A stretch of 59,744 nt of DNA from Pseudomonas palmensis (GTDB lineage: Bacteria; Pseudomonadota; Gammaproteobacteria; Pseudomonadales; Pseudomonadaceae). The stretch is from assembly GCF_017848315.1 (NCBI RefSeq), contig NZ_JAFKEC010000031.1, positions 1 through 59,744 of the forward strand. The letters run 5' to 3'. The notes under the pieces were generated by a model. It was not told the DNA's origin and made no database searches. It was given only the letters and a program-made list of their open reading frames with translations. A program made the position numbers and the translations under genes. Shown piece by piece: positions 47,039 through 54,898 of the stretch. How positions within the stretch are numbered: the first letter of the stretch is position 1; each line of letters begins with the position of its first letter.

Positions 47039-48406
47039 GTGATCAACGCCTTGAACCATCTCCCGCACCCGCAAGACGACAACGCCACCCTCGCCACGCA
47101 TTTCAGCGACCTGGCTCCGCCCCTCACCCCGCGCCAGGCCGCCGTGGAAAGCGCGCGCTGCCTGTACTGCTACGACGCCCCCTGCGTCGACGCCTGCCCC
47201 AGCGACATCGACATCCCCTCCTTCATCCGCAACATCCAGCAGGACAACGTGCAGGGCGCGGCCATCAAGATTCTCTCGGCCAACATCCTCGGTGGCAGCT
47301 GCGCCCGGGTGTGCCCCACCGAGATCCTCTGCCAGCAGGCCTGCGTGCGCAACAACGCCCAGGAATGCGCCCCGGTGCTGATCGGCCTGCTGCAACGCTA
47401 CGCGGTCGATCATGCCGAGTTCGCCGAGCACCCGTTCCAGCGTGCGCCCAGTACCGGCAAGCGCATCGCCGTGGTCGGCGCCGGCCCCGCAGGCCTGGCC
47501 TGCGCCCACCGGCTGGCCTGGCACGGGCATGAGGTGGTGATTTTCGAAGCACGGGAAAAGGCCGGCGGCCTCAACGAATACGGCATCGCCAAGTACAAGC
47601 TGGTGGACGACTTCGCCCAGCGCGAGCTGGACTTCGTGCTGCAGGTGGGCGGTATCGAGATCCGCCACGGCCAGGTGCTGGGCGACAACCTCAGCCTGGG
47701 CGAGCTGCAACAGCAGTTCGACGCGGTGTTCCTCGGCCTGGGCCTGGCCGCCAGCCGCCAGTTGGGCCTGCCCGACGAAGGCGCCCCGGGCCTGCTCAGC
47801 GCCACCGAGTACATCCGCGAACTGCGCCAGGCCGACGACCTGAGCACCCTGCCCCTGGCCGAACGCTGCATCGTGCTCGGCGCCGGCAACACCGCCATCG
47901 ACATGGCGGTACAGATGGCCCGCCTGGGCGCCCATGACGTCAACCTGGTGTACCGCCGTGGCCTGCAGGACATGGGCGCCACCCAGCATGAACAGGACAT
48001 CGCCAAGGCCAACCAGGTGCGGCTGCTGACCTGGGCCCAGCCCGAGCAGGTGCTGCTCGACGACCAGGGCCGGGTGCGCGGCATGCGCTTTGCCCGCACG
48101 CACCTGGTGGACGGACGCCTGCAAACCACCGGGCAAACCTTCGAACTGGCGGCGGATGCGATCTTCAAGGCCATCGGCCAGGCCTTCGACGGCCAGGCCC
48201 TGAGCGACCCGCAGGCCCTGCAACTGGAGCGTGATGGCGAGCGTATCCGCGTGGACGACAACCTGCGCACCAGCCTGCCGGGCGTGTACGCCGGCGGCGA
48301 CTGCACGCACCTGGGCCAGGACCTCACCGTACAGGCCGTGCAGCACGGCAAGCGGGCCGCCGAGGCCATCCATGCCCAACTGACCCTCAACGTGGAGGCC
48401 GCATAA
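47039..48406 (+). CDS. preT: Dihydropyrimidine dehydrogenase, NAD-binding subunit
   Basis: 455 residues from GTG 47039 with GAGG upstream. The N-terminal part carries [4Fe-4S] cysteines in CLYCYDAPCVDACPSDIDIP and SCARVCPTEILCQQACVRN; the rest is a two-dinucleotide-binding fold with FAD motif AVVGAGPAGLACAHRLAWHG and NAD motif CIVLGAGNTAIDMAV. PreT and PreA form the NADH-dependent enzyme that reduces uracil or thymine in the first reductive step. Its stop codon directly abuts the preA start. Cofactor preference NAD is inferred from the bacterial family. Confidence 0.93.
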   Translation: MINALNHLPHPQDDNATLATHFSDLAPPLTPRQAAVESARCLYCYDAPCVDACPSDIDIPSFIRNIQQDNVQGAAIKILSANILGGSCARVCPTEILCQQACVRNNAQECAPVLIGLLQRYAVDHAEFAEHPFQRAPSTGKRIAVVGAGPAGLACAHRLAWHGHEVVIFEAREKAGGLNEYGIAKYKLVDDFAQRELDFVLQVGGIEIRHGQVLGDNLSLGELQQQFDAVFLGLGLAASRQLGLPDEGAPGLLSATEYIRELRQADDLSTLPLAERCIVLGAGNTAIDMAVQMARLGAHDVNLVYRRGLQDMGATQHEQDIAKANQVRLLTWAQPEQVLLDDQGRVRGMRFARTHLVDGRLQTTGQTFELAADAIFKAIGQAFDGQALSDPQALQLERDGERIRVDDNLRTSLPGVYAGGDCTHLGQDLTVQAVQHGKRAAEAIHAQLTLNVEAA

Positions 48407-49681
48407 ATGGCAGACCTGTCGATCGAATTCGCTGGCATCAAGGCGCCCAACCCGTTCTGGCTGGCCTCCGCACCGCCCACCGACAAGGCCTACAACGTGA
48501 TACGTGCGTTCGAGGCCGGCTGGGGTGGCGTGGTCTGGAAAACCCTGGGCGAAGACCCCGCCGCCGTCAACGTGTCGTCACGCTACTCGGCGCACTTCGG
48601 GCCCAACCGCGAGGTGCTGGGCATCAACAACATCGAGCTGATTACCGACCGCTCGCTGGAGATCAACCTGCGCGAGATCACCCAGGTGAAAAAGGCCTGG
48701 CCCGACCGCGCGCTGATCGTATCGCTGATGGTGCCGTGCGTGGAGGACGCGTGGAAAACCATCCTGCCGCTGGTGGAGGCCACCGGGGCGGACGGCATCG
48801 AGCTGAACTTCGGCTGCCCCCACGGCATGCCCGAGCGCGGCATGGGCGCGGCGGTGGGCCAGGTGCCGGAGTACGTCGAGCAGGTGACACGCTGGTGCAA
48901 GACCTACCGCTCGCTGCCGGTGATCGTCAAGCTCACCCCCAACATCACCGACATCCGCCAGTCGGCCCGCGCCGCGCACCGCGGCGGCGCCGACGCAGTG
49001 TCGCTGATCAACACCATCAACTCGATCACCAGCGTCGACCTTGAGCGCATGATCGCCCTGCCGATCGTCGGCGAGGCCAGTACCCACGGTGGCTACTGCG
49101 GTTCGGCAGTGAAGCCGATCGCGCTGAACATGGTGGCCGAGATTGCCCGCGACCCGGCCACCCACGGGCTGCCCATCAGTGGCATCGGCGGCATCGGCAG
49201 CTGGCGGGATGCCGCCGAGTTCATTGCATTGGGTTGCGGCTCGGTGCAGGTGTGCACCGCGGCGATGCTGCATGGCTTTCGCATCGTCGATGAAATGAAG
49301 GACGGCCTCTCGCGCTGGATGGACAGTCAGGGCTACCACAGCCTGCAGGACTTTCGCGGGCGCGCGGTGGGCCACACCACCGACTGGAAGTACCTGGACA
49401 TCAACTACCAGGTGATCGCCAGGATCGACCAGCAGGCCTGCATCGGCTGCGGGCGCTGCCACATTGCCTGCGAAGACACCTCGCACCAGGCCATCGCCAG
49501 CCTGGTCAAGGCCGAGGGCGGGCACCGCTACGAGGTGATCGACGCCGAGTGCGTGGGGTGCAACCTGTGCCAGATCACCTGCCCGGTGGAGGACTGCATC
49601 GAGATGGTGCCCCAGGACACCGGCAAGCCGTTCCTGGACTGGCTGCACGACCCACGCAACCCCTACCGCGAGGCGTCCTGA
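48407..49681 (+). CDS. preA: Dihydropyrimidine dehydrogenase, catalytic subunit
   Basis: 424 residues with ATG immediately after the preT TAA. A dihydroorotate-dehydrogenase-like FMN barrel shows IELNFGCPHGMPERGMG, VIVKLTPNITDIRQ and ISGIGGIGSWRDAAEFI; the active cysteine is probably in GCPHGMPERG. C-terminal ferredoxin domain has CIGCGRCHIACEDTSH and CVGCNLCQITCPVEDCIEM for two [4Fe-4S] clusters. It reduces uracil/thymine using electrons relayed by PreT. It overlaps the convergent UvrD-like gene by 19 bp at the 3' end. Confidence 0.94.
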   Translation: MADLSIEFAGIKAPNPFWLASAPPTDKAYNVIRAFEAGWGGVVWKTLGEDPAAVNVSSRYSAHFGPNREVLGINNIELITDRSLEINLREITQVKKAWPDRALIVSLMVPCVEDAWKTILPLVEATGADGIELNFGCPHGMPERGMGAAVGQVPEYVEQVTRWCKTYRSLPVIVKLTPNITDIRQSARAAHRGGADAVSLINTINSITSVDLERMIALPIVGEASTHGGYCGSAVKPIALNMVAEIARDPATHGLPISGIGGIGSWRDAAEFIALGCGSVQVCTAAMLHGFRIVDEMKDGLSRWMDSQGYHSLQDFRGRAVGHTTDWKYLDINYQVIARIDQQACIGCGRCHIACEDTSHQAIASLVKAEGGHRYEVIDAECVGCNLCQITCPVEDCIEMVPQDTGKPFLDWLHDPRNPYREAS

Positions 49682-52152
49682 GGCTGCGCCCCGCGCAGGT
49701 CTTCGAAGCAGGCCTTGTTCCCGTCCACCTGAACAGACGCCCGGGGCAGGTTCGCCGCCTCCCCGGTCGGCGTCTCCACATGCCAGTAGCAGTGCTTGAT
49801 CGCGCGGGTGATGGCCACGTAGGCCAGGCGCAGGATCTCGTCCTTCTGGGCGTTGTCGTAGCCTTCGGGGTCGCCCGCGCGGCCCAGCCCGGCCTGGCGG
49901 TACACCTGGTTCTTGTACGGCGAGCGCGTCAGGTGCTGGCAGTCACCGAGCATGAACACCGCATCGGCCTGCAGGCCCTTGGCGCTGTGGTAGGTGAGCT
50001 GGCGGAACCGCCGCTGCGCCGCCGGCAGGCTGGCCTCGTGGTTGAGCAAGGGCTGCAGGTGCTCGGCAATCACCGACTTGTCGACGCTCTTGCGGTACAG
50101 CAGCATCACCGACTCGCCATCGCGGTAGTGGTCCATCAACTGCCGGGCCAGTGTGGCTTCGTCGCGCTCCATCACCATCACCGGCACCGGCTGCTCGGCC
50201 GCCGGGCCGCAGGCACGGGCCTTCTTGCCGGCAATTGCCGGGGCCGACTTAACGATATGCTCGGCTGCATCGATGATGTGCTGGTGGCTGCGGTAGTTGT
50301 CGGCCAGCATCACGCGGGTGGTGCTGGGGGCGACGAACTGCTTGGCGAACTCCATGAAGTACTTGGGCGAGCTGCCGCGCCAGCCATAGATCGACTGCCA
50401 GTCGTCCCCCACGCACAGCAGCGAGGAATGCTGCGCCACCTGCCCCACGTGCATGGCCGGGCCGCGCCGGCGGATCTCGCGCAGGCAGGCGCGCAGCCAC
50501 GAGACGATCTGCGGCGACACGTCCTGGAACTCGTCGATCATCAGGTGCGACAACGGGCGCAGCATCGGGTCGGGCAGCAGCCGCAGGTTTTCCGGGTTGT
50601 TCTCGCCGAACAGCGCGAACATGCGGTTGTAGCTCATGATCGGCGGCGACTGTGCCAGCAGGTGCGCCTCCAGCGCCTTCCAGTACAGGCTCAGGGCCTC
50701 GAAGAACAGCGCGTCGGTGTCGCCCTGCGGGAAGCTCATGCCGCCCACCGCCACGCTCACATCCAGCCCCAGGTTCTCGATGAACCCGGCAGCGCCGACG
50801 AACGCATCCAGCAAGGGCGCCGCGCCCAGCTCGCCTTTTACCTTGTAGTCAAAGCCCGGCCCGGCCACCGCATCGCCGGCCAGCGAGGCGGTGAGGCGTT
50901 TGGCCGCCGCGTAGTTTTCCAGCCAGATCACCGGCTTGTCGCAGAACGCCTGGAACAGCGTGCGCTTGATCACCCATTCGGCCCACACCGGCAGCTTGGC
51001 GCCGGGGCGCTTGTACTGCTGATTCTCCTTGGGGTCGAAACCCAGCACCACCCAGGCGTCCAGCTCGGCGATATGGCCGTGGAAATGAAAGCGGCTGCCG
51101 TTGATTTCGACGGTTTCGCGGCTGGGCTCGATACCCTTGATCGGCCAGGCACCCGCCTGGAACCACAGGTCTTCGATCACGTCGCACAGCTCTTCGTCGC
51201 GCCCGGACGACAGCTGTGTCACCGCCACGCGCTTCTGCACGTCGGGGTGGTCGCGGTCCAGGGCCTTGAGCTGCAGGGCTTCGCGGCGCAGCCCGGCAAT
51301 CAGCTCGGCGAACCGCGGGCTGGTGTGCAGCAGGTCGCGGTAGCACAGGTTGAGTTGCTGGCGCTGGGCATCGTTGATGCGCAGGTCGAACGGGTTGCTG
51401 TCCACGCCCGCCTCGCTGCCCCCGGGCTGCTCGCTGCCCAGGGTCTCGAACGCCCGCACCTGGCTGAAGCCCGGCAGGCTGCGCACCAGCGGCAGGATGC
51501 GCGAATGGAAGGTGCGCACCAGCTCACGCGCCTGCACCGGGCTCAGGGCCAGTTGCCACAGGCCGAACACCTGCACCAGGCGGGCAATGAAGTCCTTGCG
51601 CGACTCGCGGGTGAAGGTGACCACGGTCATGGCCTCCAGCTCGAAGCCCAGGTAATGGCGCAGCAACAGGATACGCAGCACCAGCGAGGTGGACTTGCCA
51701 GCGCCGGCGCCGGCGATCACGCAGGTGGACGGCGTGTCGCTGAAGATCATCTTCCACTGCGCTGCGCTGGGTTGGGCGTGGGCCGGCAGGCGCGCAGCGA
51801 CGTCGGCCTTGAAGCGCTTCTTCAGCTCGGGGGTCAGCGGCAGGCGCCAGTCGTCGAACAGGGCATCGTCCAGCCCCGGCACGCCGTGGGCATCCGGGCG
51901 CGTATCGCGGATCACCAGCACCTGGCGCCCGGCCTCGAAACCGTCCACGCGCCCTTCTTCATAGCCTTCACGCAGCCCGTCGGCATGCCCGGTGCGCTGG
52001 CCGTTGGCATGGCCCTGGAACCACGAATCGCGGTGCTGTGCCTGCAACCGGCTCAGGCCACGGCCCAGCAGGCGTGCGGCCAGACGTCTGACCCAGGGCA
52101 GTTGCGCGGGTGGGGTTAGATCCGTGGGTAGCTTGGGACGCTCGTGTGACAC
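49663..52152 (-). CDS. UvrD/Rep-like helicase with N-terminal GxxxG repeat
   Basis: 829 residues from GTG 52152, with GGAG five bases upstream; the frame extends to 52206. Superfamily 1 motifs: Walker A in VIAGAGAGKSTSLVLRI, motif Ia VVTFTRESRKDFI, motif II in HLMIDEFQDVSPQIVSW, motif III CVGDDWQSIYGWRGSS, motif V region LTYHSAKGLQADAVFML and motif VI YVAITRAIKHCYW. Before the helicase, residues 47-75 hold eight glycines at exact four-residue spacing (bases 51928-52014), like the GxxxG repeats of FliH. A 3'-5' DNA helicase in repair is the likely role; the repeat suggests a coiled or multimeric N-terminus. The gene overlaps preA at its 3' end. Confidence 0.83.
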   Translation of the reverse strand: MSHERPKLPTDLTPPAQLPWVRRLAARLLGRGLSRLQAQHRDSWFQGHANGQRTGHADGLREGYEEGRVDGFEAGRQVLVIRDTRPDAHGVPGLDDALFDDWRLPLTPELKKRFKADVAARLPAHAQPSAAQWKMIFSDTPSTCVIAGAGAGKSTSLVLRILLLRHYLGFELEAMTVVTFTRESRKDFIARLVQVFGLWQLALSPVQARELVRTFHSRILPLVRSLPGFSQVRAFETLGSEQPGGSEAGVDSNPFDLRINDAQRQQLNLCYRDLLHTSPRFAELIAGLRREALQLKALDRDHPDVQKRVAVTQLSSGRDEELCDVIEDLWFQAGAWPIKGIEPSRETVEINGSRFHFHGHIAELDAWVVLGFDPKENQQYKRPGAKLPVWAEWVIKRTLFQAFCDKPVIWLENYAAAKRLTASLAGDAVAGPGFDYKVKGELGAAPLLDAFVGAAGFIENLGLDVSVAVGGMSFPQGDTDALFFEALSLYWKALEAHLLAQSPPIMSYNRMFALFGENNPENLRLLPDPMLRPLSHLMIDEFQDVSPQIVSWLRACLREIRRRGPAMHVGQVAQHSSLLCVGDDWQSIYGWRGSSPKYFMEFAKQFVAPSTTRVMLADNYRSHQHIIDAAEHIVKSAPAIAGKKARACGPAAEQPVPVMVMERDEATLARQLMDHYRDGESVMLLYRKSVDKSVIAEHLQPLLNHEASLPAAQRRFRQLTYHSAKGLQADAVFMLGDCQHLTRSPYKNQVYRQAGLGRAGDPEGYDNAQKDEILRLAYVAITRAIKHCYWHVETPTGEAANLPRASVQVDGNKACFEDLRGAQPQDASR

Positions 52153-52374
52153 ACCGACTCCGGCAATCAATTCAATCAGCGGCCATGTTCGCCTTATCAC
52201 GACCAAATCACCAGCCGAATGCTTTCAGATCAGTGGATTAGGCGACGAAACAGCGAAACTACCGCAGGTTATATATCGAATATAACGATCATATTTAGCC
52301 GATATTTACGCTTTTTTTCGATGTTTATCGAGAGGATCATCAGCGCCATCCACCTGATTACCGAGGACACGAGC

Positions 52375-53013
52375 ATGCTGCAACTGCGCCCCTTCGACAC
52401 CCTTGGCCACGCCAACCATGGCTGGCTGGATGCCCACCATCACTTCTCCTTTGCCGAATACCACGATCCGCGCCGCATGAACTGGGGCACGCTGCGGGTA
52501 TGGAACGACGACCTGATCGCCGCCGGCAGCGGGTTCCCGCCGCACCCGCACCGCGACATGGAGATCATCACCTATGTGCGTGAAGGCGCGATCACCCACC
52601 AGGACAGCCTGGGCAACAAGGGCCGTACCGAAGCCGGTGACGTGCAGGTGATGAGCGCCGGTACCGGCATCACCCACAGCGAGTACAACGTGGAGGCCGT
52701 GGACACGCGGATCTTCCAGATCTGGATTGTGCCCCAGCGTGTGGGCCAGGCACCGTCGTGGGGCGTGCGGCCGTTTCCCAAGGGCGAGCGCGGCGAAGGG
52801 TTCGTGACCCTGGCCAGCGGGCGCGAGGGGGATGAAGGCAGCCTGGGGATCCGCGCCGATGCGCGGCTGGTGGCGGCGACGCTGAAGGCCGGGGAAAGCG
52901 CCGAGTACCGCATCGATGCGGGTCGCCGGGCCTACCTGGTGCCGGCCAAGGGCGTGATCGAGGTCAACGGCCTGCGCGCCGAGGCCCGCGACGGGGTGGC
53001 GGTGGAGGATTAG
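52375..53013 (+). CDS. Pirin-family protein (quercetinase-like), with a premature stop
   Basis: 212 residues from ATG 52375 (MLQLRPFDTLGHANHG), preceded by GAGG. Bicupin pirin motifs are present: FGTLR-like NWGTLRVWNDDLIAAGSGFP, the metal-binding HPHRDMEIITYV and GTGITHSEYN. Family members (such as E. coli YhhW) run to about 231 residues. Here TAG at 53011-53013 stops the frame, and the next 19 codons (53014-53073) still read QVLRVVALQDSEIVLVDVA, the expected C-terminal strand. So the stop is a recent nonsense change, perhaps GAG to TAG, and the protein may be truncated or read through. Substrate unknown; family includes quercetin dioxygenases and redox-linked regulators. Confidence 0.8.
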   Translation: MLQLRPFDTLGHANHGWLDAHHHFSFAEYHDPRRMNWGTLRVWNDDLIAAGSGFPPHPHRDMEIITYVREGAITHQDSLGNKGRTEAGDVQVMSAGTGITHSEYNVEAVDTRIFQIWIVPQRVGQAPSWGVRPFPKGERGEGFVTLASGREGDEGSLGIRADARLVAATLKAGESAEYRIDAGRRAYLVPAKGVIEVNGLRAEARDGVAVED

Positions 53014-53083
53014 CAGGTGCTCAGGGTGGTGGCGCTGCAAGACAGCGAGATTGTGCTGGTGGATGTGGCGTAGGTACCGACGT

Positions 53084-53160
53084 CATCGCGGGTCAAGCCC
53101 GCTCCCACAGGGTTTGCGAACGCCGCAAAACCTTGTGGGAGCGGGCTTGACCCGCGAAGC
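53084..53160. repeat. REP inverted pair
   Basis: CATCGCGGGTCAAGCCCGCT with CCCACAGGG faces its reverse complement ending 53160, two bases before the pgm stop. It separates the convergent pirin and pgm genes. Confidence 0.9.
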
Positions 53161-53162
53161 TT

Positions 53163-54803
53163 TTAGGCGATGGCAGCGTCCACCAGCTCCTGCGCCTCAC
53201 CCACCAGGCGCTGCAGGTGCGCGTCGTCGACGAAGCTCTCCGCATAGATCTTGTAGATGTCTTCGGTGCCCGACGGCCGCGCCGCGAACCAGCCGTTGGC
53301 CGTCATCACCTTCAAGCCGCCAATCGCCTGGTCGTTGCCCGGCGCATGGCTGAGGATCTGCTCGATCGGCTCGCCCGCCAGCGTGGTCGACTTGACCTGC
53401 TGCGGCGACAGCTTGCCCAACTGGGCCTTCTGCTGCGGCGTGGCCTTGGCATCCACCCGGGTGGAGAACGGCCTGCCCAGCGCCTCGGTCAGCGCCTCGT
53501 ATGCCTGGCTTGGGTCGCGCCCGGTACGGGCGGTCATCTCTGCCGCCAGCAGCGACGGGATCAGGCCGTCCTTGTCGGTGCTCCACACCGTGCCGTCCTT
53601 GCGCAGGAACGAGGCGCCGGCGCTCTCCTCCCCACCAAAGCCCAGCGAACCGTCGAACAGGCCATCGGCGAAATACTTGAAGCCCACCGGCACTTCGTAC
53701 AGGCGACGCCCCAGGCGTGCCGCCACGCGGTCGATCATGCCGCTGCTGACCACGGTCTTGCCCACGGCCGCATCGGCGCGCCATTGCGGGCGGTTCTGGA
53801 ACAGGTAGTCGATGGACACCGCCAGGTAGTTGTTCGGCGCCAGCAGGCCACCTGACGGGGTGACGATGCCGTGGCGGTCATGGTCGGGGTCGCAGCCGAA
53901 CGCCACGTCGAACCGATCGCGCAGGCCGATCAGGCCCTGCATGGCGTAAGGCGAGGACGGGTCCATGCGGATCTGGCCGTCCCAGTCCACGCACATGAAG
54001 CGGAACGTGGGGTCGACCTCGGTGTTGACCACGTCCAGGTCGAGCTTGTAGTGCTCGGCAATCGCCGACCAGTAACGCACCCCGGCACCGCCCAGCGGGT
54101 CGACACCCAGGCGCAGGCCCGCACCACGAATCACATCGAAATCAATCACATTGACCAGGTCGCTGACGTAACTGCCCAGGTAGTCGTGACGGTGCGTGGT
54201 GCTGGCCTTGAGGGCCTGTGCATGGGCCATGCGCTGTACGCCCTTGAGGCCGTCGGCCAGCAGCTCGTTGGCCTTGGCCTCGATCCACTTGGTGACGTCG
54301 CTGTCGGCCGGGCCGCCATTGGGCGGGTTGTACTTGAAGCCGCCACTTTGCGGCGGGTTGTGCGACGGGGTGATCACGATGCCGTCGGCCAGGCCACGGC
54401 TGCGGCCACGGTTGTAGCAGATGATGGCGTGGGAGATGGCCGGGGTCGGGGTGTACTCGTCATCCTTGGCCAGCATCACCTCGACGCCGTTGGCTGCCAG
54501 CACCTCCAGTGCGGTAGCAGCCGCCGGGGTCGACAGCGCATGGGTGTCGATGCCGATGAACAGCGGCCCGTCGATGCCCTGCGCCTTGCGGTACAGGCAG
54601 ATGGCCTGGCTGATGGCGAGCACGTGCGCTTCGTTGAAGCCCAGGTCCACGGAGCTGCCGCGGTGCCCCGACGTGCCAAAGGCAACGCGCTGGATGGCGA
54701 CGCCTGCATCGGGCTGGCCGGTGTAGTACGCGGTCAGCAGCTGGGGGATATCGACCAGCACGGAGGCTGGCGCCGGTTTACCCGCCAAGGGACTGAGCTT
54801 CAT
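53163..54803 (-). CDS. pgm: Alpha-D-glucose phosphate-specific phosphoglucomutase
   Basis: 546 residues from ATG 54803, with GAGG six bases upstream; length equals E. coli Pgm. Phosphohexomutase motifs: phosphoserine loop VITPSHNPPQSGGFKYN, metal-binding GCDPDHDRHGIV, sugar-binding FGGEESAGASF and phosphate-binding ARPSGTEDIYKIYAES. It interconverts glucose-1- and glucose-6-phosphate, feeding nucleotide-sugar and glucan metabolism (the glg/tre genes are elsewhere in the window). It stands alone, 95 bp from the helicase-nuclease gene. Confidence 0.96.
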   Translation of the reverse strand: MKLSPLAGKPAPASVLVDIPQLLTAYYTGQPDAGVAIQRVAFGTSGHRGSSVDLGFNEAHVLAISQAICLYRKAQGIDGPLFIGIDTHALSTPAAATALEVLAANGVEVMLAKDDEYTPTPAISHAIICYNRGRSRGLADGIVITPSHNPPQSGGFKYNPPNGGPADSDVTKWIEAKANELLADGLKGVQRMAHAQALKASTTHRHDYLGSYVSDLVNVIDFDVIRGAGLRLGVDPLGGAGVRYWSAIAEHYKLDLDVVNTEVDPTFRFMCVDWDGQIRMDPSSPYAMQGLIGLRDRFDVAFGCDPDHDRHGIVTPSGGLLAPNNYLAVSIDYLFQNRPQWRADAAVGKTVVSSGMIDRVAARLGRRLYEVPVGFKYFADGLFDGSLGFGGEESAGASFLRKDGTVWSTDKDGLIPSLLAAEMTARTGRDPSQAYEALTEALGRPFSTRVDAKATPQQKAQLGKLSPQQVKSTTLAGEPIEQILSHAPGNDQAIGGLKVMTANGWFAARPSGTEDIYKIYAESFVDDAHLQRLVGEAQELVDAAIA

Positions 54804-54898
54804 GCAAAACCTCAAGTAAAGATGTACAGGGTGATGAAAATACGCAGTTTACTGGCACTTCGACCACAACGCGACGGCGGCGATCCCGCCCGCCGCGA

